This document shows positions 28,263-36,517 of a DNA stretch of 64,000 bases, in pieces. Position numbers and translations under genes: made by a program. Origin of the DNA: Myxococcaceae bacterium. GTDB taxonomy: Bacteria > Myxococcota_A > Polyangia > Polyangiales > Ga0077539. The DNA lies in the NCBI GenBank assembly GCA_004297725.1, contig SCUS01000041.1, positions 186,001 to 250,000 on the forward strand. Direction: 5' to 3'. The notes beneath the pieces were generated by a model that saw only the letters and a list, made by a program, of their open reading frames with translations, searched no databases and was not told the origin of the DNA. The stretch's first letter is position 1; the number at the start of each line of letters is the position of its first letter.

Positions 28263-29099
28263 ATGCTCACCGATCGTCGCTTCGCATTCGTTGGCGCGGG
28301 CAACATGGCCGAGGCCCTCATCCGAGGGCTCATCGCCTCCGGCGCCGTCCCCGCCTCGCACATCACCGCCTCGGGCCGCCGCAAGGACCGCATCGAGCGC
28401 ACCGCCGAGCGCCTCGGCATCACCGCCGCGCACGACAACGCCCAGTGCGTCGCCGGGGCCGACGTGGTGATGCTCTGCGTGAAGCCCCAGGTGCTGCGCC
28501 CGGTGCTCGATCAGGTGGGCCGGGACATCCCCCGTGAGGCCCTGGTCATCAGCGTCGCCGCGGGCATCGGCACCGCCGCCATGGAGGCGCAGCTCGCGCC
28601 CGGCCAGCGCGTGGTGAGGGCGATGCCCAACACCGGGGCCCTCGTGCGGCAGAGCGCGACGGCCATCTCCGCCGGGTCGAGCGCGACGGAGCACGACCTC
28701 GAGGTCGCCAAGGAGATCTTCGACCGCGTGGGGCGCACGGTGGTGGTCGACGAGGTGCACCTCGACGCGGTCACCGGGCTCTCGGGCAGCGGACCGGCGT
28801 ACATCTTCCTCATCATCGACGCGCTGGCCGACGCCGGGGTGAAGGTCGGCCTCTCCCGCGACGTCGCCCTCGAGCTCGCGGCGCAGACGGTGATGGGCTC
28901 CGCGCAGCTCCTGCTGCAGACCGGCGAGCACCCCGGCAAGCTCAAGGACCAGGTGACCTCCCCCGGCGGCACCGCCATCGCCGGGCTGCACACGCTCGAG
29001 GCGGGCGGCCTGCGCACGACGCTGATCACCGCGGTCGAGACCGCCACGCGCCGCTCCAAGGAGCTGGGCGAGGCGGCCGCGGCATACGTGCACAAGTAA
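28263..29099 (+). CDS. proC: Pyrroline-5-carboxylate reductase
   Basis: This 278-residue protein catalyses the last step of proline synthesis, reducing pyrroline-5-carboxylate with NADPH or NADH in the cytoplasm. The Rossmann loop is VGAGNMAEALIRGL, a CVKPQ motif follows, then RAMPNTGALV, and the C-terminal signature GLSGSGPAYIF and SPGGTAIAGLHTLE. Length is normal for ProC (about 270). It has its own leader of 56 bp and is followed 22 bp later by a hydrolase gene on the same strand, which may be co-transcribed. No other proline gene is in the window. Confidence 0.97.
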   Translation: MLTDRRFAFVGAGNMAEALIRGLIASGAVPASHITASGRRKDRIERTAERLGITAAHDNAQCVAGADVVMLCVKPQVLRPVLDQVGRDIPREALVISVAAGIGTAAMEAQLAPGQRVVRAMPNTGALVRQSATAISAGSSATEHDLEVAKEIFDRVGRTVVVDEVHLDAVTGLSGSGPAYIFLIIDALADAGVKVGLSRDVALELAAQTVMGSAQLLLQTGEHPGKLKDQVTSPGGTAIAGLHTLEAGGLRTTLITAVETATRRSKELGEAAAAYVHK

Positions 29100-29121
29100 G
29101 CGACGAAAGGCATCCTCCCGC

Positions 29122-30132
29122 ATGAGCACCGACGACGCCCTGGAGATCACCCACGAGACGACGCCCAACCGCGACGGCTGGATGCTCTCGCTCCGCAAGA
29201 CCGTCGCCCGCCGCCCGCGCCCCCACGGCGACGAGGCCCCGCGGCGCCCGGTGCTCATCGTCCCCGGCTACGGGATGAACTCCTTCATCTTCGGCTTCCA
29301 CCCGACCGGGCGCTCGCTGGAGCACCACCTCGCGTGGCGAGGCTTCGAGGTCTGGAGCGTCGACCTCCGCGCGCAGGGCCGCTCCCGCTCCACTGGCGGC
29401 GCCCTGACCGGCTGGGGCCTCGACGAGCTCGCCACCATCGACACCGCCGCCGCGGTGGCCCACGTGCTCGACCGCACCGACACCGGGGCCTCGCAGGTCG
29501 ACCTCATCGGCTGCTCGCTGGGCACCTCCATCATGCTCGCCCACGCGGTGCTCGGCGACCGGGAGCGCCTCGGCTCGCTCGTCGCCTTCGGCGGCCCGCT
29601 CCGCTGGGCGCAGGTGCACCCGCTGGTGGCGCTGGCCTTCCGCTCTCCCTGGCTCGCCGCGGCGCTGCCCTTCAAGGGGACGCGCAAGATGGCGGAGCTC
29701 GCGCTGCCGCTGCTGCTCAAGACCCCGCTGATGTCGATCTACCTCAACCCCCAGAGCTCGGACATGAGCCGCTGGAGGGAGATGATCGCCACGGTCGAAG
29801 ACCCGATCCCCCAGATCAACGGCGAGATCGCCCGATGGATCCTCGACCGCGACCTGACCCTCCAGGGCACCAACATCACGAAGGCGGTGGAGGGCCTCGG
29901 CAACCCGCTGCTCTGCGTCGTGGCCCGCCAGGACGGGATCGTGCCCGCGGAGACCGCCCGCTCCCCCTACCTCCACTCGGGCGCCGCGCTGAAGGCGCTG
30001 CTGGAGGTGGGCGACGAGAAGCTCCCGCACGCCCACGCCGACCTGTTCCTGTCGAGGGAGGCCGAGGCGAGGGTCTTCGAGCCGACGGCGGAATGGCTCG
30101 CCCGGCCGACTTCCGGGATCGCCGGAGTGTGA
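29122..30132 (+). CDS. Alpha/beta hydrolase (PhaC-like lipase/esterase fold)
   Basis: This 336-residue protein has an alpha/beta hydrolase fold. The nucleophile elbow is GCSLG (near residue 132), the oxyanion region is IVPGYGMNSF, the acid is likely Asp in RQDGIVP, and the catalytic His is likely in HAHADLF near the C-terminus. It resembles polyester-synthase-like or lysosomal-lipase-like hydrolases in the VPGYG...RG.EVW.VDLRAQG layout. No signal peptide, so it is cytoplasmic or peripheral. The substrate is unknown. It lies between proC and the S1-domain gene, spaced 22 and 16 bp, so the three may form one transcript. Confidence 0.82.
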   Translation: MSTDDALEITHETTPNRDGWMLSLRKTVARRPRPHGDEAPRRPVLIVPGYGMNSFIFGFHPTGRSLEHHLAWRGFEVWSVDLRAQGRSRSTGGALTGWGLDELATIDTAAAVAHVLDRTDTGASQVDLIGCSLGTSIMLAHAVLGDRERLGSLVAFGGPLRWAQVHPLVALAFRSPWLAAALPFKGTRKMAELALPLLLKTPLMSIYLNPQSSDMSRWREMIATVEDPIPQINGEIARWILDRDLTLQGTNITKAVEGLGNPLLCVVARQDGIVPAETARSPYLHSGAALKALLEVGDEKLPHAHADLFLSREAEARVFEPTAEWLARPTSGIAGV

Positions 30133-30148
30133 TAAGAGCGGCGCTCCC

Positions 30149-31606
30149 ATGAGCGACCCCTCAAAGCCCACCGACGACTTCGCCGCCCTCTTCGAACAGT
30201 CCGGAGGCGTGCAGAAGCGCAGCGGTCCCGCCGTGAAGGTGGGGGCCCGCGTCGAAGCCGTCATCGTGCAGATCACCCGCGACGCCGTCTTCGTCGACCT
30301 CGACCAGAAGCGCCAGGCGTACATGGACCGTGCGGAGATCCTCGGCCCCGACGGCCAGCCCACGCTGAAGGTCGGCGACAAGCTCGTCGCCCACGTGCTG
30401 GAGATGGACGGCAAGTCCGGCTCCGTGCGCCTCGGCCGCACGCTCGGCAAGGGCGGCGACGTGGCCTCCCTCGAGCTCGCCCGAGAGCAGGGCATCTCCG
30501 TCGAGGGCAAGGTCGTCTCGATCAACAAGGGCGGCGCCGAGGTGGAGCTTCACGGCGTGAAGGCCTTCTGCCCGACCTCGCAGCTCGACAACCGCTTCGT
30601 GCAAGACCCCACGACCTTCATCGGCAAGACCCTGCAGTTCAAGGTCACCGAGGTCCGCGAGGGCGGCCGCAGCATCGTGCTGTCGCGCCGCGCCCACCTC
30701 GAGGTCGAGTCGCGCGAGGCGATGGACCGGCTCCTGACCACCCTCGCCCCGGGCGCCGTGGTGAAGGGCACCGTCACGGGTGTCCGCGACTTCGGCGCCT
30801 TCGTCGACCTCGGCGGCGTCGAGGGCCTCGTGCCCGCGAGCGAGCTCTCCCACGACTCCCACGTCCGCCCCGCCGACATCGTGCACGTGGGCGACGCGAT
30901 GGAGGTGCAGGTGAAGGAGATCCGCGGCAGCGGTCGCGACACCAAGATCACCCTGTCGCTCAAGGCCCTCTCGGGCGACCCCTGGGACGCCATCGAGGTC
31001 GTCGCCCCGGTCGGCCGCGTGGTCGCCGGCGCGGTCACCCGCCTCGCGGACTTCGGCGCCTTCGTGCGCCTCGGCAACGGCATCGAGGGGCTGCTCCACG
31101 TGTCGGAGCTCCCGGGCCGCGTCGACCATCCCTCCAAGGTGCTCGCCGAGGGTCAGGCGCTGCTGGTGGTGGTCCGCTCCGTCGACCGCGGCGCCAAGAA
31201 GATCTCCCTCGCGCTCGCCCCCGAGGGCGCCTCCGCGGGCACCGCCGCGCAGGCGATGTCCCTCCCGGTCGGAACCATCGTGAAGGCCACCGTCGACCGC
31301 CACGAGACCTTCGGGGTCTTCGTCCAGGTCGAAGGCTCTCGCGGCCGGGCCGGTCGCGGGCTCATCCCCATGTCCGAGCTGGGCATCCCCCGCGGCGCCG
31401 ACCTCCGCAAGCACTTCCCCGAGGGCAGCACCGTCACCGCCAAGGTGCTCGAGACCGGCGAAGGCCGCCTGCGGCTCTCCATCCGAGCCATCGGCGTCGA
31501 CGAGGAGCGCGCGGCCTACGACGGCTACCAGCGCTCCACCAAGGGCCCCGGCAAGACCGGCGCAACCCTCGGCGACCTGCTGAAGGCGCGCACCGCCAAG
31601 CGCTGA
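30149..31606 (+). CDS. Multi-S1-domain RNA-binding protein (RpsA paralogue)
   Basis: This 485-residue protein contains about five S1-type OB folds (starts near residues 28, 113, 205, 290 and 375). The best are the middle two, DFGAFVDLGGVEGLVPASEL and DFGAFVRLGNGIEGLLHVSEL (each quoted in part). The N-terminal DDFAALFEQS and C-terminal TLGDLLKAR segments recur in the window's ribosomal protein S1 (DSFAALFEAT, TLGDLIKEK), so it is a paralogue with shared terminal motifs. It probably binds RNA on the ribosome or in an RNA-processing complex. Shorter than the 589-residue RpsA here. ATG 30149 is the first start after the hydrolase gene. Confidence 0.88.
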   Translation: MSDPSKPTDDFAALFEQSGGVQKRSGPAVKVGARVEAVIVQITRDAVFVDLDQKRQAYMDRAEILGPDGQPTLKVGDKLVAHVLEMDGKSGSVRLGRTLGKGGDVASLELAREQGISVEGKVVSINKGGAEVELHGVKAFCPTSQLDNRFVQDPTTFIGKTLQFKVTEVREGGRSIVLSRRAHLEVESREAMDRLLTTLAPGAVVKGTVTGVRDFGAFVDLGGVEGLVPASELSHDSHVRPADIVHVGDAMEVQVKEIRGSGRDTKITLSLKALSGDPWDAIEVVAPVGRVVAGAVTRLADFGAFVRLGNGIEGLLHVSELPGRVDHPSKVLAEGQALLVVVRSVDRGAKKISLALAPEGASAGTAAQAMSLPVGTIVKATVDRHETFGVFVQVEGSRGRAGRGLIPMSELGIPRGADLRKHFPEGSTVTAKVLETGEGRLRLSIRAIGVDEERAAYDGYQRSTKGPGKTGATLGDLLKARTAKR

Positions 31607-31614
31607 CCGACCCT

Positions 31615-31646
31615 GAAGGGCGGAGGGCTCCCCCCCTTCGCCCTTC
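31615..31646. terminator. Hairpin between convergent genes
   Basis: GAAGGGCGGAGGG pairs with CCCTTCGCCCTTC (13 bp, one mismatch) around a six-base loop, between the S1-domain gene and the convergent glycine-rich lipoprotein gene. There is no clear U-run, only a pyrimidine-rich tail, so it may act as a bidirectional or Rho-assisted terminator. Confidence 0.55.
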
Positions 31647-31662
31647 GCCCTCTCTCCCCGAA

Positions 31663-33909
31663 TCACATCCCCGCGCGCACGTCCTCCGAGAGCCCGGTGG
31701 CTCCGTTGGGCGCGTCGCCGAGGGTGCCGCTGCGACCTCCGCCGCCCCCCGCGCCGCCGCCGCCTCGCATGCAGGTGAGCCCGGAGATCATGGGCGCCGC
31801 GCCCAGGTAGTAGACGCACACCGACGGCCCGCCCGGAGCGCCCGAGCCGCTGCCCGCGTCGCCCCCGCTGCCGCCTCGCGCCCCGGCGCCGCCGCTGCCC
31901 GCGTTGCCGGTCGCCCCGCCGCCGCTGCCCGGGTTGCCCCCGGAGCCGCCGGAGCCGCCGTCGCCGCCGTCGCCGCCGCGCCCGCCGCGGCCCGTGTTGG
32001 CCTGGCAGTCCTCGATGCGCAGCGTCGACGAGACGCTCATCACCGCGAACGACCCGCCGCCCCCGGAGCCGCCGCGCCCGGCCCCGCCGCCGCACCCGCC
32101 GCCGCCGCCGCCGCCGCCGCCTCCGCCGTTGTAGTCGTTGCACGAGAACGGGAACTGGTACGTCCTCCCCCCGGTCCCCGCGCCGCCGCCGCCGCCGCCG
32201 CCTCCCGCGGTGCCGTCGGTGCCCGGGAGCCCCACCGGCGCGATGTAGATCCCCGTGTCGTTGCGCACCGTGCCCACGGTCGGGGCGCTGCGTCCGTTGC
32301 TCCCTCCGCGGCCGTCCGCGCCCGCGCTCGCCGCGCCCGCGCCAGGCGGACTCACCGCCGCCGAGCCCGCGCAGATGCCGACGCAGCCCACGCAGGTCCC
32401 GGTGCGCACGGCCGCCGCGCCGCCGTTGCCCGCCGCCGCGCCGCCCGGAGCGACCGACCCCACCGAGCCTGGCGCGCCGTTGTTGGCGCCGCTCGCGGAG
32501 GCCCCACCCTGTCCGCCGCTCGCGCCGCAGCTCGACGATCCCGCCGCGCCTCCGCCGGGCGTTCCGCCGCTGGTGCCGTTGCGTCCGATCGCCCCGTCGG
32601 CGCCGTCCGCGCCGAGCGCTCCGTTGGCCCCGGCCCCCGAGACGATGGTGCAGCCTCGCAAGGTCAGCAGGGAGTTCAACGCCCTCACCCCGTAGCTGCT
32701 CTCTCCCGGCGCCGTCGCCGCCGCGGACTGCACCGTCACGAGCTGCAGCTCCGTGGAGACCGTGAGGTTCTGCGCCAGCACCGCCGTCGCGTCGCCCTGG
32801 ATCACCGTCGCGTTGGAGCGCGCCCTCGCCCAGCCCATCGTGTCGTCGTAGCCGCCGTAGATGCTCACCCCGGAGCCGAGCTGCACCGAGCCGAGGTAGA
32901 GCCCCGCCGCCGCGTACACCGGGCGCGCGGGCGCTCCGGCGCTGGCCGCCGTGATGGCAGCGGGCAGCGTACGCTTGGGCATCGCCATGGTGCCGGGGTT
33001 GGCGTCGTCGCCTCGGGGAGAGACGAACACCGCGCGGCCCGCATCGCCATCGATGCCGTCGCAGTTGCTGTCGCGGAACATCAGGTCCGGCGCGTCGGCC
33101 TCCATCGCGTTGCACTCGCAGCCGTTGGCCGACATGCGGTCGAGGTCGACGAAGCCCGCGGCGCAGGTGAGCGAGCAGCTCCCCATCACACAGGCGGCGG
33201 TCTGGTTCATCCCCGCCGTGCAGCGCGTGCCGCAGGTGCCGCAGTTCATCGGGTCGGTCTGGTAGTCCGGGCCGCGGTGCGCGCAGGTCGGCGCAGTGCC
33301 CATCACCATGCACACGTCCATGGTGCAGGTGTCGCGGTCGTCGCAGTTGTAGGCCGCGCTCCTCACGCAGCGCAGCCGCGCCGGCTCACAGCTCCAGGTC
33401 CCGGTGCAGGGGTCGCCGTTGAGCCTCGCGCAGGTCGCGTCGCCGATCTCGCACGGCAGCTCCCGCACGCAGCCGCTGCCCAGCGCGCAGAAGTTGTCGC
33501 CCGGGCAGCGCATGTCGTTGGCGACGTGCGTGCAGCGCCCCATCGCCCGGTCGCACGCGTCGTCGGTGCAGGCCACCGCGTCGTCACAGCTCGCCGGACC
33601 GCCCACCACCACGCAGTGCCCGAAGCGGCACGCCTGGGCGTTGTCGCAGAGGTCCGGCGCGGTGCAGTCGTCGGCAGTGCGGCACGCCCGTCCCGCGTCC
33701 GCGGCGGCGTCGCTCGCGGTGTCCGAGGCGACGTCCCTCGAAACGTCCGCCCCGGTGTCTCCCCCGGCGTCTACGACGTCGGGGACGCCGAGGTCGGACA
33801 GCTCGCCCGCATCGGCGGACCCGGAGTCCGGGTCGAGCACCGAAGGCGGGTCGTCGCTGCAGGCGACGAGAAATGAAACCCCGAGCGACAAGAGCAGAGG
33901 ACGTCCCAT
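31663..33909 (-). CDS. Glycine-rich lipoprotein with Cys-rich N-half and DUF1565-like segment
   Basis: This 748-residue predicted surface lipoprotein has a signal peptide ending FLVAC (Cys17) and an Asp/Ala/Val-rich linker. A Cys-rich region follows (about 75-270) with patterns such as CGTCGTRC and CDDAVACTDDAC common in Myxococcota surface proteins. Next, VFVSPRGDDANPGT and PKRTLPAAI resemble the DUF1565 start of right-handed beta-helix proteins. The last half is extremely Gly/Ala-rich, with runs of 8-11 Gly, interrupted by short hydrophobic segments, so any beta-helix is heavily decorated by glycine loops. It probably forms a surface or matrix structure. ATG 33909 gives a normal signal peptide. 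Confidence 0.8.
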   Translation of the reverse strand: MGRPLLLSLGVSFLVACSDDPPSVLDPDSGSADAGELSDLGVPDVVDAGGDTGADVSRDVASDTASDAAADAGRACRTADDCTAPDLCDNAQACRFGHCVVVGGPASCDDAVACTDDACDRAMGRCTHVANDMRCPGDNFCALGSGCVRELPCEIGDATCARLNGDPCTGTWSCEPARLRCVRSAAYNCDDRDTCTMDVCMVMGTAPTCAHRGPDYQTDPMNCGTCGTRCTAGMNQTAACVMGSCSLTCAAGFVDLDRMSANGCECNAMEADAPDLMFRDSNCDGIDGDAGRAVFVSPRGDDANPGTMAMPKRTLPAAITAASAGAPARPVYAAAGLYLGSVQLGSGVSIYGGYDDTMGWARARSNATVIQGDATAVLAQNLTVSTELQLVTVQSAAATAPGESSYGVRALNSLLTLRGCTIVSGAGANGALGADGADGAIGRNGTSGGTPGGGAAGSSSCGASGGQGGASASGANNGAPGSVGSVAPGGAAAGNGGAAAVRTGTCVGCVGICAGSAAVSPPGAGAASAGADGRGGSNGRSAPTVGTVRNDTGIYIAPVGLPGTDGTAGGGGGGGGAGTGGRTYQFPFSCNDYNGGGGGGGGGGGCGGGAGRGGSGGGGSFAVMSVSSTLRIEDCQANTGRGGRGGDGGDGGSGGSGGNPGSGGGATGNAGSGGAGARGGSGGDAGSGSGAPGGPSVCVYYLGAAPMISGLTCMRGGGGAGGGGGRSGTLGDAPNGATGLSEDVRAGM

Positions 33910-33950
33910 GTTGCCGAGGATATCCCAGGCCCCGCGACCGCGGAGGGCCT

Positions 33951-34256
33951 ATGCTCGCCAGCGAAATGACCGAGACCACCGGGTTGCTGAAGGCGAAGCT
34001 GACCGTGGGGCTGAGCCCCGAGCGGCTGGAGATCGAGGACGAGGGGCACCTCCACGCGGGCCACGCCGGCGCCAGGGAGCACGGCGGCGGGCATTACCGG
34101 GTGACCGTGGTCAGCTCGGCCTTCGAGGGAATGGGGCCGGTCGCCCGGCACCGGAAGGTCTACGCGCTGCTGGAGGACGAGTTGAAGACGCGGGTGCACG
34201 CGCTCGCGCTCACGACCCTCACGCCTGCGGAGGCCGACGCACCCTCACCTGCTTGA
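33951..34256 (+). CDS. bolA: BolA family protein
   Basis: This 101-residue protein belongs to the BolA/IbaG family, which works with monothiol glutaredoxins in iron-sulfur cluster trafficking and can act as a transcription factor. Family features are HAGHAGAREHGGGHYRV, VVSSAFEGMGPVARHR and the following KVYALLEDEL helix. A GGAGG sequence four bases before ATG 33951 supports this start; ATG 33966 is an equally plausible start by alignment (96 residues). Its 3' end overlaps the convergent CNNM/CorC gene by 38 bp. No glutaredoxin gene is nearby. Confidence 0.9.
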   Translation: MLASEMTETTGLLKAKLTVGLSPERLEIEDEGHLHAGHAGAREHGGGHYRVTVVSSAFEGMGPVARHRKVYALLEDELKTRVHALALTTLTPAEADAPSPA

Positions 34257-35511
34257 CCCGTCGAGCGCTCGCCTCGACCACCTCCAGCACCGCGCCGCTG
34301 GGGACCGCGATCAGCTCGCCGGTCTGAGGGATGTGCCCCGCGAGCACGATGCAGAGCCCCGCCAGCGTCGAGTAGCGTTCGCTCTCCGGCAGGTCGAAGT
34401 CGATCGCGCGGTTGACCTCGTGCATGGGCAGGCTCCCCACCACGAGGTAGCTCCCGTCGTCCTCGCGCTTCACCTGGATCGGCGCCGGGTCGTTCTCGCT
34501 GAGGATCTCCCCGACCAGCTCTTCGACGAGGTCCTCGACGGTGACGAGCCCGATGACGGTGCCGATCTCGTCGACCAGCATCGCCAGCGGGGTCCGGTCG
34601 GACTGGAGTTCCTTGAGCAGCGCCACCGCGAGGGCGTTGCCCGGCGAGAACTTGATCGGCCGGAGGTGCGCCTCGAGCGACACGTTGCCGCCGCGCAGCG
34701 CCGGGCCCAGCAGGTCGCGGAGCGTCACGTACCCGACGATGTTCTCCGGGGTGCCGTCGTACACCGGCAGCCGGGAGAAGCGCGCCTCTCGGGTGATCCG
34801 CTCCAGGGCCTCCACGGACGCGTCCTTCGAGACCGCCACCACCACCGCCCTCGGGACCATCACGTCCACGGCGCGCAGCCCCTGGAAGTCGATCGCCCTG
34901 GAGGCGATCTCGCTCGCGCTCTTGTCGAGCGACCCGACCCGCGCGGCCTCCTCGACCAGCTCCTGGATCTCCTCGGGAGAGAGCCTCGCCTCGGTGAAGC
35001 TCGTCTTGTCCCCGAAGAGCCGCAGCACCACGTTGGACGCCGCGGTGAGCACCCACACCAGGGGCTTCACCACCGAGGCCATCGCCCGAAGCGCGGGCCC
35101 CAGCAGCAGCGAGTACCGCTCGGCCATGCGCAGCGCGAGCGACTTGGGCACCAGCTCGCCCACGACGATCTCCAGAAACGAGATGCCCGCGATGACCACG
35201 ACCAGCCCCAGCGTCGCGGCGTAGGCGCCGACCCCCGGCACCCCGCGTAGCGCGTCGGCGACGTGGTGCGCGAGCGACTCCCCTCCGAAGGCCGCCGCGG
35301 TCGTGCCGATCACCGTGAGCCCGATCTGCACCGTCGCGAGAAACCTCTCGGGCTCCTCGCGCAGCCAGCGCACCGCCCCGGCGCCCCGGCGGCCCTCCGC
35401 GGTGAGCTCCGCGAGGCGCGTCTTGCGCACCGAGAGCACCGCGATCTCCGCGGCCGCGAAGACCCCGTTGAGCAGCATCAGCACCAGGACGATCAGCAGC
35501 TCGCCGATCAT
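34219..35511 (-). CDS. CNNM/CorC (HlyC) family transporter with CBS pair
   Basis: This 430-residue protein has an N-terminal DUF21/CNNM transmembrane domain (about 1-180, four hydrophobic segments), a tandem CBS pair (about 200-330), and a CorC_HlyC C-terminal domain (about 345-425). The family mediates Mg2+ or Co2+ export or regulation at the inner membrane, and CBS domains usually bind adenine nucleotides. The start ATG at 35511 overlaps the stop of the upstream moaE as ATGA. The pairing of a CNNM/CorC gene with molybdenum-cofactor genes in one operon is unusual. Its tail overlaps the convergent BolA gene. Confidence 0.9.
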   Translation of the reverse strand: MIGELLIVLVLMLLNGVFAAAEIAVLSVRKTRLAELTAEGRRGAGAVRWLREEPERFLATVQIGLTVIGTTAAAFGGESLAHHVADALRGVPGVGAYAATLGLVVVIAGISFLEIVVGELVPKSLALRMAERYSLLLGPALRAMASVVKPLVWVLTAASNVVLRLFGDKTSFTEARLSPEEIQELVEEAARVGSLDKSASEIASRAIDFQGLRAVDVMVPRAVVVAVSKDASVEALERITREARFSRLPVYDGTPENIVGYVTLRDLLGPALRGGNVSLEAHLRPIKFSPGNALAVALLKELQSDRTPLAMLVDEIGTVIGLVTVEDLVEELVGEILSENDPAPIQVKREDDGSYLVVGSLPMHEVNRAIDFDLPESERYSTLAGLCIVLAGHIPQTGELIAVPSGAVLEVVEASARRVKQVRVRRPPQA

Positions 35512-35969
35512 CCGTGACCGTGACCGTGACCGTGACCCTCGTCGTGGTCGTGGCAGCGCGCGTCGACCCACCCGACCCAGTACGGACCGTCGGGCCCGTA
35601 CTCCCGCTTCCAGATCGGGACGCGCGCCTTGATCTCGTCGATGAGCGCCTTGCACGCCCGGAAGGCCTCGCCCCGGTGCACCGCGCTCGCCGCGCAGACC
35701 ACCGCGGCGTCTCCGACGCCCAGCGTCCCCACCCGATGCAGCGCCGCCAGCCGCACGCCCGGGTTGGCCGCGGCGATCTCGGCCCCGATGCGCTGCATCT
35801 CCGCGACCGCCATCGTCGCGTAGGCCTCGTAGTCGAGGCGCGTCACCGCGCGGCCCTCGTTGTGGTCGCGCACCACCCCCACGAACACGTCGATGCCCCC
35901 CGCCGTGGGGTGCGACACCGCCGCGATCACCCGCTCTACGGAGAGCGCCTCGCTCGACAGCTCGAACAC
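35508..35969 (-). CDS. moaE: Molybdopterin synthase catalytic subunit MoaE with His-rich tail
   Basis: This 153-residue protein is MoaE, the large subunit of molybdopterin synthase, which converts cyclic pyranopterin to molybdopterin with MoaD. Family features include GGIDVFVGVVRDHN, LDYEAYATMA, ALHRVGTLGVG, and the VPIWKREY segment containing the conserved Lys. It ends in a His/Gly/Asp tail (HDHDEGHGHGHGHG), encoded partly by a GTGACC-type hexamer repeat, which could bind metal ions such as zinc or nickel. Its stop overlaps the start of the CNNM/CorC gene; moaC lies four bases upstream. No moaD is seen here. Confidence 0.95.
   Translation of the reverse strand: MFELSSEALSVERVIAAVSHPTAGGIDVFVGVVRDHNEGRAVTRLDYEAYATMAVAEMQRIGAEIAAANPGVRLAALHRVGTLGVGDAAVVCAASAVHRGEAFRACKALIDEIKARVPIWKREYGPDGPYWVGWVDARCHDHDEGHGHGHGHG
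35514..35537 (+). repeat. Hexamer repeat encoding the MoaE His-Gly tail
   Basis: Four copies of GTGACC on the plus strand encode alternating Gly-His on the minus strand at the end of moaE. Replication slippage could vary the length of the metal-binding tail. Confidence 0.85.
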
Positions 35970-35973
35970 CGCC

Positions 35974-36459
35974 TCACTCCTCCCGACGCCAGGTGCCGGT
36001 GCGTCCGCCGGACTTCTCGAGGAGGGCGACCTCGGTGATCGCCACCCCCCGCTCCAGGCCCTTCACCATGTCGTAGAGCGCCAGCGCGGCGATCGACGCC
36101 CCCGTCATGGCCTCCATCTCCACCCCGGTGCGGTCCCAGGCCTCGGCCGTCACGACGATTTCCGCCCCCTCGTCCACCCAGCTCAGCGCCACCGTGACGC
36201 CCGTCAGCGCGACGTGGTGACACAGCGGGATCACCTCCGGCGTGCGCTTGGCCCCCATGATCCCGGCGAGGCGCACCGTGGCGCCCACGTCGCCCTTCGG
36301 CCCGTCGCCCGATCGCGCCGCCGCCGCCGTCTCCGGGAGCATCCGCACCCGGGCCCTCGCCACCGCGCGCCGGGCCGTCTCGACCTTCTCTCCCACCCCC
36401 ACCATGTGCACCGCGCCGGAGGCGTCGACGTGCGTGGGCCTCGCTGTCTTGCTCGTCAT
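35974..36459 (-). CDS. moaC: Cyclic pyranopterin monophosphate synthase MoaC
   Basis: This 161-residue protein is MoaC, which forms cyclic pyranopterin monophosphate from the MoaA product in molybdenum-cofactor synthesis. Family features include THVDASGAVHMVGVG, the GIMGAKRTPEVIPLCHH core with conserved Cys-His-His, and AMTGASIAALALYDM. Length is standard (about 160). ATG 36459 starts just before the conserved VDASG; the longer upstream frame would run into the divergent rseP promoter region. It is the first gene of a moaC-moaE-CNNM/CorC operon and diverges from rseP over 58 bp. No moaA or moaD gene is in the window. Confidence 0.96.
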   Translation of the reverse strand: MTSKTARPTHVDASGAVHMVGVGEKVETARRAVARARVRMLPETAAAARSGDGPKGDVGATVRLAGIMGAKRTPEVIPLCHHVALTGVTVALSWVDEGAEIVVTAEAWDRTGVEMEAMTGASIAALALYDMVKGLERGVAITEVALLEKSGGRTGTWRREE

Positions 36460-36517
36460 CGTCGCCCTACCATCGCACAGCTCCCGCGGGCGCGTGCTAG
36501 CGTCCCGGCCGACGCTT

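Noticed and set aside
31730..32700. Microsatellite-like CCG/GCC tracts as a mobile or regulatory repeat
   Set aside because: They encode Gly runs in frame and are explained by the protein sequence.
30161..33313. A 1050-codon minus-strand open frame across the S1-domain gene and beyond
   Set aside because: Overlaps two well-supported genes in other frames and has low-complexity His/Gly/Asp composition only.
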